From: Hemicordylus capensis
Lineage: Eukaryota > Chordata > Lepidosauria > Squamata > Cordylidae
Reading direction: 5' to 3'
Assembly (NCBI RefSeq): GCF_027244095.1
Contig: NC_069662.1
Coordinates: forward strand, 15,588,501-15,652,500
DNA: 64,000 bases
The notes under the pieces are model-generated. The model made no database searches, was not told the DNA's origin, and was given only the letters and a program-made list of their open reading frames with translations. Made by a program: the position numbers and the translations under genes. Below are positions 42,640-52,739 of the stretch, piece by piece. Numbering within the stretch: position 1 is the stretch's first letter; each line of letters opens with the position of its first letter.

Positions 42640-42945
42640 CATTGGGCCAGTCACTTCTCCCTCAGCCTGATCTTCCTCGTAGGGCTCTGGTGAGGATAAC
42701 AAAGGTGAAAACTCCACATCCACTGACATGAATTCCTTGGAAGATACAGATATAATAAATACTATGCAAGATCCCCTAATTTAAATGAGTTCTCTCTTAA
42801 ATTGTTGGTTCTGAAACTTGGGTCTACAAGTTTGTATGTTGGACTACAACTCCTATCATTCCCAGTCACAATGGCCTTTATAGCTGAGAATGTTGGACTA
42901 TGACTCTTATTATCCTCAGCCAAATGCCATTGTGGTTAGTAGTTA
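42640..42945 (+). repeat. SINE fragment and palindromic MITE fragment
   Basis: 42640-42720 matches the middle of the GGTGTAGTGG SINE (GGGCCAGTCACTTCTCCC). 42822-42945 is a diverged copy of the palindromic hAT-like MITE (GGACTACAACTCC, ATCATTCCCAGTCACAATGG). Confidence 0.6.
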
Positions 42946-43049
42946 CTCTTATCTATACAGAATGTGTTTTTATGATGCCCCAGATGAATTTCCTGCTGGT
43001 ACACCTTTGTGCTCTCTCCTTTTTGTAAACCCTGGAAACTGAAATGCTG

Positions 43050-43905
43050 AGATTTTGCTATGTTTTGTTGGTCCCATGTTTACCTGGGGCAGGTATATAT
43101 AAGAACAAAAGAACAGCCCTGCTGCTAGCCTTTTTCACAGCTGCTGCACATTCTGTCGACACTTTCAAAGAGCTGTCCACCATGACCCAAAGATCTCTCT
43201 GCTGGTCAGTTACTGATAGCTCAGACCCCATTAGCGTATATATGAAGTTGGGGTTTTTTGTCCCAATATGCATCATTTTACACTTGCTAACATTGAACCG
43301 CATCTTCCATTTTGTTGCCCACTACCCAGTTTGGAGAGATCCTTTTGGAGCTCCTCGCAATCTGTTTTGGATGTCACTACCCTAAATATTTTGCCATCAT
43401 CTTCAGATTTCGCCACCTTGCTGCTTACCCCAACTTCTAGATCATTTATGAATAAATTAAAAAAACACTGGTCACAGTACAGATTCTTGGGGGATCCCAC
43501 TTCTTATTTCCCTTCATTTAGAGAATTGCCCATTTATACCTACCCTCTATTTCCTGTCCTTCAACCAGTTACCAATACACACAAGAACCTGTCCCCTTAT
43601 CCCATGAATACTAAGTTTTCTCAAGAGTCTTTGGAGAGGAACTTTGTCGAAAGCTGTTTGAAAATCTAAGTATACTATGTCAACTAGATCACCTTTATCC
43701 ACACACCTGTTAACACTCTCAAAGAACTCCAAAAGGTTGGTGAAGCAAGGTTTACCCTTGCAGAAGCCATGCTGGTTCTCCTTCAGCAGCGCCTGTTTTT
43801 CTTTATGCTTAACAATTTTCACTTTGATAATGTTTTCCATCAGTTTGCCTGGAACAGACATTAAGCTAACTGGCCTGTAATTTTCTGTGTTCCCCTGCAT
43901 CCCTT
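43050..43905 (-). mobile_element. CR1-type LINE, reverse transcriptase part
   Basis: Minus strand from about 43900: NYRPVSLMSVPGKLMENII, HGFCKGKPCFTNLLEFFE, VDIVYLDFQTAFDKVP, then FINDLEVGVSSKVAK and, after about 43300, KCKMMHIGTKNPNFIY with the CAAAVKKASSRAV end. These are RT palm and C-terminal landmarks of the CR1 superfamily. They fall in several frames, so the copy is defective. The FADD catalytic site is changed (reads as SEDDG). It is interrupted by the DIRS fossil at 43910-46105. Further minus-strand CR1 parts lie at 46104-46500 and 47440-48300. Confidence 0.85.
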
Positions 43906-43909
43906 TTTG

Positions 43910-46105
43910 AAAATCGGTGTTCTTCGATGTGGTCTCTGTGCTCTACACGATTGGGCTTTGCACTTGCACAGAGACCTCTCGATATATACAGCTGCACGGG
44001 CTTCCGTCCCTTGTCTTTCTTCATCCATGGACAGATCAACTTCATTGTGAGTGCCTTCAAGCTAGAACAATGCTTTTGTGATTTCCTTCCTATCTCTCTT
44101 CTTTTATCTGCCTTTCTATTCTTAGTTCTTAGTTTTGTTTCTCTCTTTAACGTAGCGTTTTGATTTCCTTCAGTACCGTAGAGTTTTGATTTCCTTCGGG
44201 GTTCGGCATTTCGCCGCCCTATGATGGCTTATGGCTGATAGAGTTATTTTTAAGTTTTGTGTCCGTTGTCGGGCCAAACTCCCTGTCTCCGACGGACACA
44301 ATCACTGCTTGTTTTGCCTTGGAGAAGAGCATTGGGTGGACTCTTGTGCTCATTGCTCAAAATTTATCAAACAGGCCAAGAAAAATCAGGCTTCCTGCCT
44401 TCAGTCTTGGTTGTGGGAACAGGCCTTGAAATCATCTGCTGCAGCAGCAAAACCCTCCAAAATGCAAGCAGCGACCTCCAACTTGCTGCAGGACCCAGGC
44501 TCACAGCCCTCTACTTCCCCTACGGGGTTGGCTTTTGTTGCAACCGAGGTCGCTTTACCTGCAGAGCCTGTGATTCAGGCACTCTCCTCGGATCCCTCCG
44601 CGCCTTTGGTATCGTTTATATCAACCCCAAAGACCTCTGTTCCAGGGACTTCCACTGACCAGCCTGTTAAGAAAAAGAAAAAGAAGACCCATAAGGGTTC
44701 AGAGCCGGAGCACCCTCTGAAGCAAAAACTCCCGCCCCTACCCAACCCACCCGCCAAGAAGAAGGCAGCGCTGCCGAAACCGTGTGAATCTGAGCACCCT
44801 CTTCAAGACGAGGCTACCGGTACTGTCCCGATCAGATCCAGCCTGGAGACCGAGGAAGACTATGACTCCCATTCAGAACATGATCCCATGTATGAGTCCG
44901 AACATCTTTCGGAACCTGAGAGGGATTTAGCTGACACGACGGACTCCTTGTATGATCCTGAGACTGCCTACGAACCCGAGGCTGCCTTGTCTGATGGGGA
45001 TTTTGAATCCGACTTTGAGCGGATGCAAACTGGATCCAGATACCACTATCCAGAACATTCTTGGTCCTCTCAGGATGCCCGCCATTACTTGACATTGGAA
45101 CCAAACTACCGCTCCAGCCGTATGGATCATCAGACTCCATATCCTCGGGACCGATATGCCACATTCCAGCTGCACCAGTGGGATTCAAGCTCCAGAGCTC
45201 GGGACCGATCTCGGTCTCCGAGACGCACCTTGCCCGCTCCACTTCCAACAAAATCTCCGCCTCCACCTCCTCGTTCCACATCCTTGTTACCACCAGCAGT
45301 GCCTCCCTGGAACCACCCGGTACATTTACCTGCATCCATGGCCCGCCTGTATACCTGCTGTTGGGACCGACCTGAGTCACGGGTTCATAGTCCCTTGGTA
45401 CTGACAGAAGAGAAAGACTCCTCGGATTTGAGTTCGGAGTATGAGGACCCAGGAGTGGCCTCTGTGTGTTCGGATGTTGTGTCCCTTGGATCCTCTCTGC
45501 AGGAGCTATTGGCAGAAGACAAGGACAGTGCCTTCCTTAGACGGCACCCCACCCCTAATTCTGTGGTTGTGGAGTCCTCCCTCACCAAAAACTGGGGTGG
45601 CTCTACTTCTACACCGCCTGACAGGGAAGACAAAAAGATGGACGCTTATGGTAGATGCCTCTATTCTATTTCTACTTTGAACCTCAGAGTGGCTACGTAC
45701 CAGGCGTACAACACCAATTGCGATCATTTCCTCTGGGAGCATATAGCCCCTTTCTTGGACCACCTTCCTCCTGAACATAAGGAACCGGCCAAAGTCTTTC
45801 TCCATGAGGCTGCACAGGTCACTAAACAGCAGCTTCACACTTCGTACCATGTGACTGAATGCGGCTCTAGGGTCTTGGCTACCTCACTTGACTGTGGTCC
45901 TCAGGATTGAAACCTGAGGCGCATTCCCGCATCGATGACCTGCCCTTTGAGGGTGAGGCCCTCTTTGGCAAAAAGACTGACATGACGATGCAGAAGATTC
46001 AGCATCTTCGGAACACAGCACATTCCATGAGCTACCAGCCAGCACCCTATCATCCCTTTTGGCCACCCTGCATCAGGTCCTGTGCACCACTCAGGATTAA
46101 GTCCT
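43910..46105 (+). mobile_element. DIRS-type retroelement fossil, gag-like region
   Basis: Inserted into the minus-strand CR1. It opens with a terminal-like sequence (about 43918-44050). A gag-like ORF1 follows from 44231. This has the Cys/His motif typical of vertebrate DIRS ORF1 near its start (CVRCRAKLPVSDGHNHC, then CLGEEHWVDSCAHC), a long Ser/Pro/Glu-rich middle, and the LPFEGEALFGKKTD phrase near its end. The first 559 residues are open. The ORF1-like region as a whole has about one break. No RT, RNase H or recombinase is present at this site, so the element is a truncated, non-autonomous remnant. The long open stretch suggests a fairly young copy. Confidence 0.75.
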
Positions 46106-46500
46106 AGGTCGCTTTCTCTGTGGTTGGTTCCATGGCCAGCTGTTCTAGGGCACTGTCGTTCAGCATATCTAGAAATCTGGCATTTTTGTCATTACTTGAA
46201 TTTGAATTTACCCAGTGTGGGTAATTAAGGTCACCCATTATTACAACTCCATCTTTCTTTGACACCTCCCTGATTTCCTTCTGCAACTCCCAGTCACTGT
46301 CCGCATTTTGATCAGGAGAGCGATAGCACATTCCTAGTAGCACATTTCCTTTCAGGCCTTGTATTGTCACCCACACAGTTTCTTCAGAGGTCTCTGGTCT
46401 TTCTAGGTTTTCTAGCTTATTAGATTCTATCCCTTCTTTAACATACAGTGCTACTCCACCCCCAATACGCCCCTCCCTGACCTTTCTATAGAGTGTATAT
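46104..46500 (-). mobile_element. CR1-type LINE, endonuclease part
   Basis: The minus strand codes VWVTIQGLKGNVLLGMCYRS and DGVVIMGDLNYPHW, signature APE-type endonuclease phrases of CR1. It is cut on the low side by the DIRS fossil and on the high side by another DIRS-like terminus at 46506. The part linking endonuclease to RT (about 0.9 kb in a whole CR1) is missing, so either it was deleted or two copies are involved. Confidence 0.82.
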
Positions 46501-46505
46501 AAACA

Positions 46506-46738
46506 GGTTGCTTACCTGTAACTGATGATCCTTGAGTGATCCTAGGTATTCACACCACTGGGATATGCGCCTGTGCAGGAGACCAGTCAGGAAGATTCTA
46601 AAAGTTTCACATGGCACTCCAGACTCCACCTATGGTGCACATGTGTCCGTTGACACAGGCAGTCGGAGCGCCGCTCTCCTCGGTTCCTGGACGACCACCG
46701 GACATCAGCGACCATCGTAAGTGGAACTGGAGAGGTAA
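46506..46738 (+). mobile_element. DIRS-type fossil, terminal fragment
   Basis: Begins GGTTGCTTACCTGTAACTG and then matches, in the same orientation, the terminal sequence at about 43918 (CTTCGATGTGG against CTTGAGTGATC, and GCACAGAGACC against GCAGGAGACC). It is an old, end-only piece with no coding part. Confidence 0.55.
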
Positions 46739-46739
46739 A

Positions 46740-46900
46740 TAGCAATAGCAATAGCAATAGCACTTACATTTATATACCGCTCTATAGCCGGAGCTCTCTA
46801 AGCGGTTTACAATGATTTAGCATATTGCCCCCAACATTCTGGGTACTCATTTTACCGACCTCGGAAGGATGGAAGGCTGAGTCAACCTTCTGAGTTGAAG
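46740..46900 (-). repeat. (GCAATA)n and non-LTR 3'-tail repeat
   Basis: Three to four AGCAAT units at 46740-46761 precede TTATATACCGCTCTATAGCC, then AAGCGGTTTACAATG and TACCGACCTCGGAAGG, a common squamate SINE/LINE tail. It is followed at about 46897-46940 by a truncated palindromic-MITE arm (CAACATCTGGGGACCC). Confidence 0.65.
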
Positions 46901-46949
46901 TTCAACAACATCTGGGGACCCAAGGTTGAGAATCCCTGTTCTAGATGCT

Positions 46950-47418
46950 GAGGCTCTCCACACGAGTAGTGTGGAAAGCTAAGGAGGGATTGGTGGGGAG
47001 AGCGGGCTCGGCACTAGCCCTGGGCGGTTGGATCGGCTGCCCACACGATAACCGGCTCCATCACAGAGCAGGTTGAAGTGGTGGGGATTGGGGGACACCC
47101 AGCCCCTGGGTGGTGGGGATTGGGGGACACCAGAATGCCCAGAAGACGTGCATAGGGCATTCTGGGGAGACCCCCATGCCAGGAGGCTTGTTGAAGCCTC
47201 CCAGTAGGGGGTCTCCTCATGAGTTACCGTGGCACAGTACTGCACTGTGGCAACTCACGATCAGGAAAATGAGATTAACAGAGTGTTCGCTAATTGGGGG
47301 GGGGGGATTTAGAGGGGTTTGCTGCCAAGCCGCACAGCTCCCGTTGCAGCACATGACCACTGGAAAGCGGGCTGGGCTCCCTAAGCCCACTTTCCAGCGG
47401 TCATGAGAATAGCCTCGC
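46950..47418 (-). repeat. Foldback-rich dispersed repeat
   Basis: The left hairpin GCTCTCCACACGAG/ GTGTGGAAAGC lies at 46953-46980. The right hairpin, with arms ATGACCACTGGAAAGCGGGC and CCACTTTCCAGCGGTCAT, lies at about 47352-47405. The central phrase is GACGTGCATAGGGCATTCTG. Reverse-oriented relative of 33847-34275. It sits inside the CR1 LINE between its ORF1 and endonuclease parts. Confidence 0.65.
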
Positions 47419-47439
47419 TATATGGCTTTTATTAGCAAC

Positions 47440-48300
47440 CAAGCACTCCAGCTCACCTATCTTGGCTTGGAGGCTTCTGGCATTGGCATATAAGCAGCTA
47501 TACGCGGAATCTCTTACCTGGTGTGTGCTGTCTTTCTTACGGTCATTTGATCTCTTTGACCAGCTAGCACATCCTTCTGACTGTTCTTACCTGGTTCTGC
47601 TCTGTCCCCTTCTGGTTTGTCTGAAGCATTTACACCATCACACCTTAAGGGATGGCATATGGCGAACCGGTTACTGCCCAGCTCCTATGCCCCAGGCATC
47701 ATTTTAAAAGCTCCTCTGCAGCCTTTTTAATTTTAAGCGCCAGCAGTCTGGTTCCATCTTGGTTCAAGTGGAGCCCGACCCTTTTGTACAGGCTTTGCTT
47801 GCCCCAAAATGTATCCCAGTGCCTAACAAATCTAAACCCCTCCTCCCAGCACCACCATTTCATCCATGCATTGAGACCCCCTCAGCTCCCTCTGCCTCAC
47901 TGGCCTACCTTGGGGGTCCTGGACTTAAATCTGCTACCTAGCAGCCTAAATTTTGCTTCCAGGACCTTGCGACTACATTTCCCAGCATCATTGGTGCTGA
48001 CATGCACCACCATAGCGGACTCCTCTCCAGCACTGCCTATCTAGATGCTGTGTGATGTCCACAACCTTCGCACCAGGCAGGCAAGTCACCATGCGGTCTA
48101 CATGCAGGCCACAGCCCCATCTCTCTATATCCTTAATGATCAAGTCACCCACTACTAGGAGGCCCCCAGCCCCGGGAGGAGTATCCCCTGTGCAAGAGGA
48201 TATGGGCTCATCATCCCTGGAAGGGGTCCCTTCTAAGGCAGCCCTTATATAACACTTAGTAAGCAAAGCCCAGAAGAAACCAGCAGCTACTGTAATCATT
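47440..48300 (-). mobile_element. CR1-type LINE, ORF1 (SGNH-like) part
   Basis: Minus strand 48170-48050 codes GGLLVVGDLIIKDIERWGCG and VTCLPGAKVVDIT, which resembles the esterase-like ORF1 of CR1 elements. Further down lie TNDAGK-like and GLHLNQDGTRLLALK phrases in other frames. So this is the 5' part of the same minus-strand LINE; several frame breaks show it is dead. Confidence 0.75.
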
Positions 48301-49010
48301 ACCCAGTTATTCTCTCTTTAGGTACATTCTTCATTCAAGAATCTCTCTGGCATGAGGTCTTTGTGTACCCAGGCTCGTAAAACTGGTTTCTGGCAATCAC
48401 TGAAAAAATGTTATTTTTGGAGATGATCAAGCATGGAGATAAGGAGACTGCATCCATCTCTAGAGCACCAGTCCCAGGTTGAAGGGCTACGCCTGGGTTA
48501 GGGAGCCCTCTCTAACACTTGTGCCAATTGTCTCATGCATTATGGGATACTGACTTTGATCTGAAATGAAGCTGGGGACACGGCTTAATGTTTTACAGAG
48601 ATATGCAGCCTGCTTTAACATTACAGCCTCTGACCTAGAAGCAGCACTCCTTAAGCCCAGATGCTACTCTGGTAAGCAAGAAACTGATACTCTCTACATG
48701 TTCTAAAATACTCTGATTTAATCAGATATATTTCAGACTTCCTGAGAGAACCTTTGGGACCCCTAAATGAAATTATTGGGTTGGGCCAAACCAAGCTCAT
48801 CTTATAGAGCCTTTTCAAAGACCAGGACTCAGCCCTGGGTTGGCGAAGTAAGAATACAAAAGAGAGGAACTCTGTGCATGTGCAGACTGTATTTTCCACC
48901 CCATGAAGTATTTGCAACCCACTCACTGATAACTGGGAGCTTCTGAATGAGAGATTATGGTTCCCAGTCTGATTTAAGCTCTAGTACCTGATTTCAAGTC
49001 ATAATAATGT
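48301..49010. other. Intergenic, nothing recognised
   Basis: No exon or repeat is supported. Confidence 0.4.
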
Positions 49011-49014
49011 TGGC

Positions 49015-49385
49015 CAACATGATCCGCAACCTTTCATCAAAAGAACGAGGCCTGCAGGTGTGCAAGGAACCTTCAGCATCCCTGAGCTGAAGGCTCCCTG
49101 TACGGTGGGCTGGATGCAGAAGTGGAAGAATTTTTGCATGCTTCCCCTCCCTCCAAAAGACATGTACACAGAAATGTTGCCAAGGGCTGTGCAACCCCCG
49201 GGAACTTATTTACACATATGGAAAGGGCTTTTGGAGGGAGGGGAGAGGCATGAAAATCACTCCCCACTCCCTCTCTGTGCCCAGTCTGCTGTGGAAGAAG
49301 CCTTCAGTACAGGAATGTTGAAGGCTCCTTGCAGACCTGAAAGCCCTTCTTTTGCTGAAAGGCTGCAGATCATGTGCACTCATAA
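49015..49385. repeat. Large (about 370-bp) palindrome, MITE-like
   Basis: The left arm (GATCCGCAACCTTTCATCAA, TGCAAGGAACCTTCAGCATC) pairs with the right arm (TTGCTGAAAGGCTGCAGATC, GGAATGTTGAAGGCTCCTTG). The inner parts also pair: CCCCTCCCTCCAAAAG with GGGCTTTTGGAGGGAGGGG. Flanks TCATAATAA and TCATAACAA may be the target duplication. It explains mirrored open frames on the two strands here. Confidence 0.75.
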
Positions 49386-49865
49386 CAACAACTACAACCA
49401 CCACCCAGCCCAAGATAGAGAATGGGATACAAAACTTTCTTTAGGTCGAGTGTTTCTGATTCCAAATTGGAAACTGATACTTGAAGGTAACACACTGGAA
49501 CTCCCATAATTAAAATCTGAGTTATGCCAAAGTTTTGAATGTATGTATCAATATCCTTTCCTGTTCGTGTTGGTATGAACCTGTACAGCTGTAAACTAAT
49601 TTGCTGATGTAACGCTATTTACTCATGATAAGCTTCTCTGTTTTGTCTCCTCTAAGGTCCTGGAAAGTTAAAACTGAGCCCTAAAGTTCTCTTCTTCCAC
49701 CTCCCTAAGGGAGAATGTGATGACTTGGTGATTTGGGGGCTGTAATTACCTACTGACCCAGGAACAAGAAAAAGTCAGCTTCTGAAAATTTTGCCTCACT
49801 ATTGCTGGTTGGAAATTTTAGGAGACGACATACAGCATAACGATCCATTCTTCTTTGTGATTCCT
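49386..49865. other. Intergenic, nothing recognised
   Basis: No gene or repeat is supported. Confidence 0.4.
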
Positions 49866-49873
49866 CTGCAGTC

Positions 49874-50129
49874 TAGGGATGTGCACGAATTGCGATTGGT
49901 GATCACATAAGTGGTTGTTGTGCATGTGCGGAAGCCATGTGCGTGCCAGCATCACGTGGGAGCAGCTGCGGGAGAGAGCTACATGAAGATAGCTGGTGGG
50001 GAGCCCTGCAGATTCAGAAAGTGGCAGGGAGTGGTGGAGGAGCAGGTATGCACCTGGTCTCTTCCATTTTAAAGGGGCAAGGGATGTGTTCCAAATTGCA
50101 CTTTGAATTGTGGTTCATGCAGATCCCTA
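49874..50129. mobile_element. hAT-like MITE, TAGGGATGTGCAC family
   Basis: A 256-bp copy with ends TAGGGATGTGCACGAA and TTCATGCAGATCCCTA, flanked by CTGCAGTC (49866-49873) and CTGAGGTC (50130-50137), a 6/8 match. Confidence 0.85.
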
Positions 50130-50139
50130 CTGAGGTCCC

Positions 50140-50890
50140 ATACAGGGATGGGTCTTTACACATGAGGAGCAGAAGCTAATTACAGAGAGTAACACAGCCC
50201 AGTCAGAGGGGAATGATATTTGAAAGCATGGATGTCTTGGGCATAAACTAGGGGTTAAGAAACAAGGACAGAGGCCCTTATCAGCCCTTTCCGGGGGTGG
50301 GGAGGGGGGGGGCTTAAGTGGCTGTGGCACTCCTTCCATCTTCTACCAGAAATGTTCAAGATAGATGGTCATCGCTCCTTCCAGAGCCAGAGGAAGAGGG
50401 GAGAGTTCACTGGGGTGAATCCTTGACTGTAAGGGATTCACAGTAGGCTGCCACCATCCACTTTATTTTAATGTGGGATAAACCACTCTCTCCATATAAG
50501 ATTGGTGGGGGTGGGTGGAGAAGTGGCAAAACCCTCCCTAGAAGGGGCTGAGCATTCCTAGGCCTCCAGAGGCGTGTGACTAAGGTAGACCCAAAATGAA
50601 GAGTAGCACACTTCACCAACAAGGGTTTATTATTAGATTAAAAGAAAAGCAAGAGTATGCAATTGTCTCTTCATAATTCATAAAGCAGATTGTAAGAAAG
50701 AGAGTTTTCATTAACCTCAATGGAAGATCAAGTATATAAAGATCCGGAAATCCTGTACATAAATGTAGTGACTTTTTATGGTGGCAGCAAAAGAAGGAAG
50801 GAACAAATACAGGGATGAATACCTTCAACAGTCATAGGAAGTGTGCATACAAATACAAATATCACACACACACTTTTACATCACCCCCCT
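50140..50890. other. Intergenic, nothing recognised
   Basis: A poly-G-rich stretch (about 50290-50315) and purine-rich sequence; no gene supported. Confidence 0.4.
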
Positions 50891-50942
50891 CACCACCAGG
50901 GATGATGTGAGTTGTAGTCCAACATCTGGGGACCCAAAGTTG

Positions 50943-51246
50943 AGAGCTGGTCTTGTGGTAGCAAGCATGACTTGTCCTCTTAGCTAAGCAGGGTCTGCCT
51001 TGGTTGCATATGAATGGGAGACTTGATGTGTGAGCACTGCAAGATCTTCCCCTCAGGGGATGGAGCCGTTCTGGGAAGAGCAGAAGGTTCCAAGTTCTCT
51101 CCCTGGCAGCATCTCCAAGATAGGGCAGAGAGAGATTCTTGCCTGCAACCTTGGAGCAGCAGCAGCTGCCAGTCTGTGAAGACAATACTGAGCTAGATAG
51201 ACCAATGCTCTGACTCAGTATATGGCAGCTTCCTATGTTCCTATGT
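50943..51246 (+). repeat. 5S rRNA-derived SINE, best copy
   Basis: After an 18-38-nt head (GAGCTGGTCTTGTGGTAGC), AGCTAAGCAGGGTCTGCC (50982-50999) and TGGTTGCATATGAATGGGAG (51001-51020, then AC) match the internal promoter region of 5S rRNA. The corresponding 5S phrases are AGCTAAGCAGGGTCGGGCC and TGGATGGGAGAC. A unique body follows, and the tail is CTCAGTATATGGCAGCTTCC. Other copies: 3421, 20849, 35457, and partial 57535. A truncated palindromic MITE (50897-50941) abuts it. Confidence 0.88.
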
Positions 51247-51624
51247 AACCCATGGTTTAAGAACAGACCGCTTGCCAAAGCTATGGGAACCATTTCTTTC
51301 CTGCTTCTGTTGGTGTCATTCATTGACAAGTTTTTGTTGCTGTTGCTGTTGTTTACAGCAACAGTCCTGCTCCCCTCACATGGCACATTGACAACTATTT
51401 TCTTCTTGATCCCTTGCTGCCCTCACAAGCCGCACACCGCAACCACACTTCTCTCTTGCCTCCTTCCAGGTGGTTGACAGATGAATCATTTTGCATTTTT
51501 GAGGCTGAATGCTGTACAGTCTGCAATCACAACTCATATAATAATAATAATAGTGTATCATCTCAATTTCAAGATTAAGGAAATGGAGAGGAGAGGCGAG
51601 GCAGGGGGAAGTTCTATGGGAATT

Positions 51625-51714
51625 ATTATTTTATTTTATTTATTCGATTTCTATACCACCCTTCCAAAAATGGCTCAGGGCAGTTTACATAGATAGATAG
51701 ATAGATCGATAGAT
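51625..51714 (-). repeat. LINE 3'-tail-like repeat with (GATA)n
   Basis: TTATTCGATTTCTATACCAC and AAAATGGCTCAGGGCAGTTT are followed by about six GATA units (51690-51714). Confidence 0.65.
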
Positions 51715-51886
51715 AAAGATGGATCCCTGTCTCCAAAGGGCTCACAAACTAAAAGAAACATAGGATAGACACCAGCAGTAATCACTGGCCATACTGTGCT
51801 GGGGGTGGAGAGGGCAAAGAATAGATTGCCTGGTGCAGGTGGCATTACAAGATGGATGGCTACTTTTTGAAAAAGTAGAAACCAGC

Positions 51887-52012
51887 TGGGTGACTCTGGG
51901 CCAGTCACTTCTCTCTCAGCCTAACCTACTTCACAGGGTTGTTGTGAAAGAGAAACTCAAGTATGTAGTACACCGCTCTGGGCTCCTTGGAGGAAGAGTG
52001 GGATATAAATGT

Positions 52013-52049
<37 letters not shown>

Positions 52050-52050
52050 C
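51887..52050 (+). repeat. tRNA-derived SINE, 5'-truncated, (AAC)n tail
   Basis: Starts at AGCTGGGTGACTCTGGGCC (lacking the tRNA head), runs to GTGGGATATAAATGT and ends in about twelve AAC units (52012-52050). Confidence 0.88.
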
Positions 52051-52296
52051 TTTTTCCAATGTTAGTGTCCAAGTGAGGTGCCATCGAAGGTGCCAGATTC
52101 TGGTGGGATATATGTTTTTGATGAAAATTATGGGTGCAGCCCTTGGGCACCTGCTGGGAAGGCAGTTTGGCTCTCCCACTCATTTGAGATCGATAGCCCT
52201 GCACTAAGTGAGCTGTGCTTCTTTTTCCATGGGGCGCTTGGTGTGACCATGTCACTGGCAGTTGGAAGCCAACAGTATACAGCCAAGCCCCAAATC

Positions 52297-52464
52297 CAGG
52301 GGTGTAACTATAATTGAGCAAAAGGGTTCAAAGAACCTGGGCCCCCAGCTCCTGAGGGCCCTCCAGCTCCACCATTCCCTATTTTCTTCATTATCTCCCT
52401 TACTCTGGGGAGCCACCAGAGAGAGGGGTGAACACGGGCCCCCTCTCCCCTAGCTACGCCCCTG
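52297..52464. mobile_element. hAT-like MITE, CAGGGGTGTA ends
   Basis: A 168-bp element from CAGGGGTGTAACTATA to TAGCTACGCCCCTG, flanked by a perfect 8-bp duplication CCCAAATC (52289-52296 and 52465-52472). Confidence 0.93.
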
Positions 52465-52692
52465 CCCAAATCCTTGCCTTCTGTGATAAGGGATGCAGGT
52501 AGTGATTTTGTGGCTGGATAGGTGGAAAGTACTTTGCATTTGCACTGCTACATGGCAACTGATGAGGAAGGGGGTGCCACATCCTCAACAGCAGGCATCA
52601 AGAGGTTGGGTCAGCGCTGCAGCAAACCAACAGTGCCCTGCTCTGATGTCAGCACCCCACACACCTCTGAGGCAGGGGAAGGCTGGTTTGGC

Positions 52693-52693
<1 letters not shown>

Positions 52694-52737
<44 letters not shown>
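52694..52737. repeat. (AC)n microsatellite
   Basis: About 22 uninterrupted AC units. Confidence 0.96.

Positions 52738-52739
<2 letters not shown>

Noticed and set aside
44832-45380. Minus-strand frame of 182 residues
   Set aside because: Antisense of the DIRS gag-like region; no features of its own.
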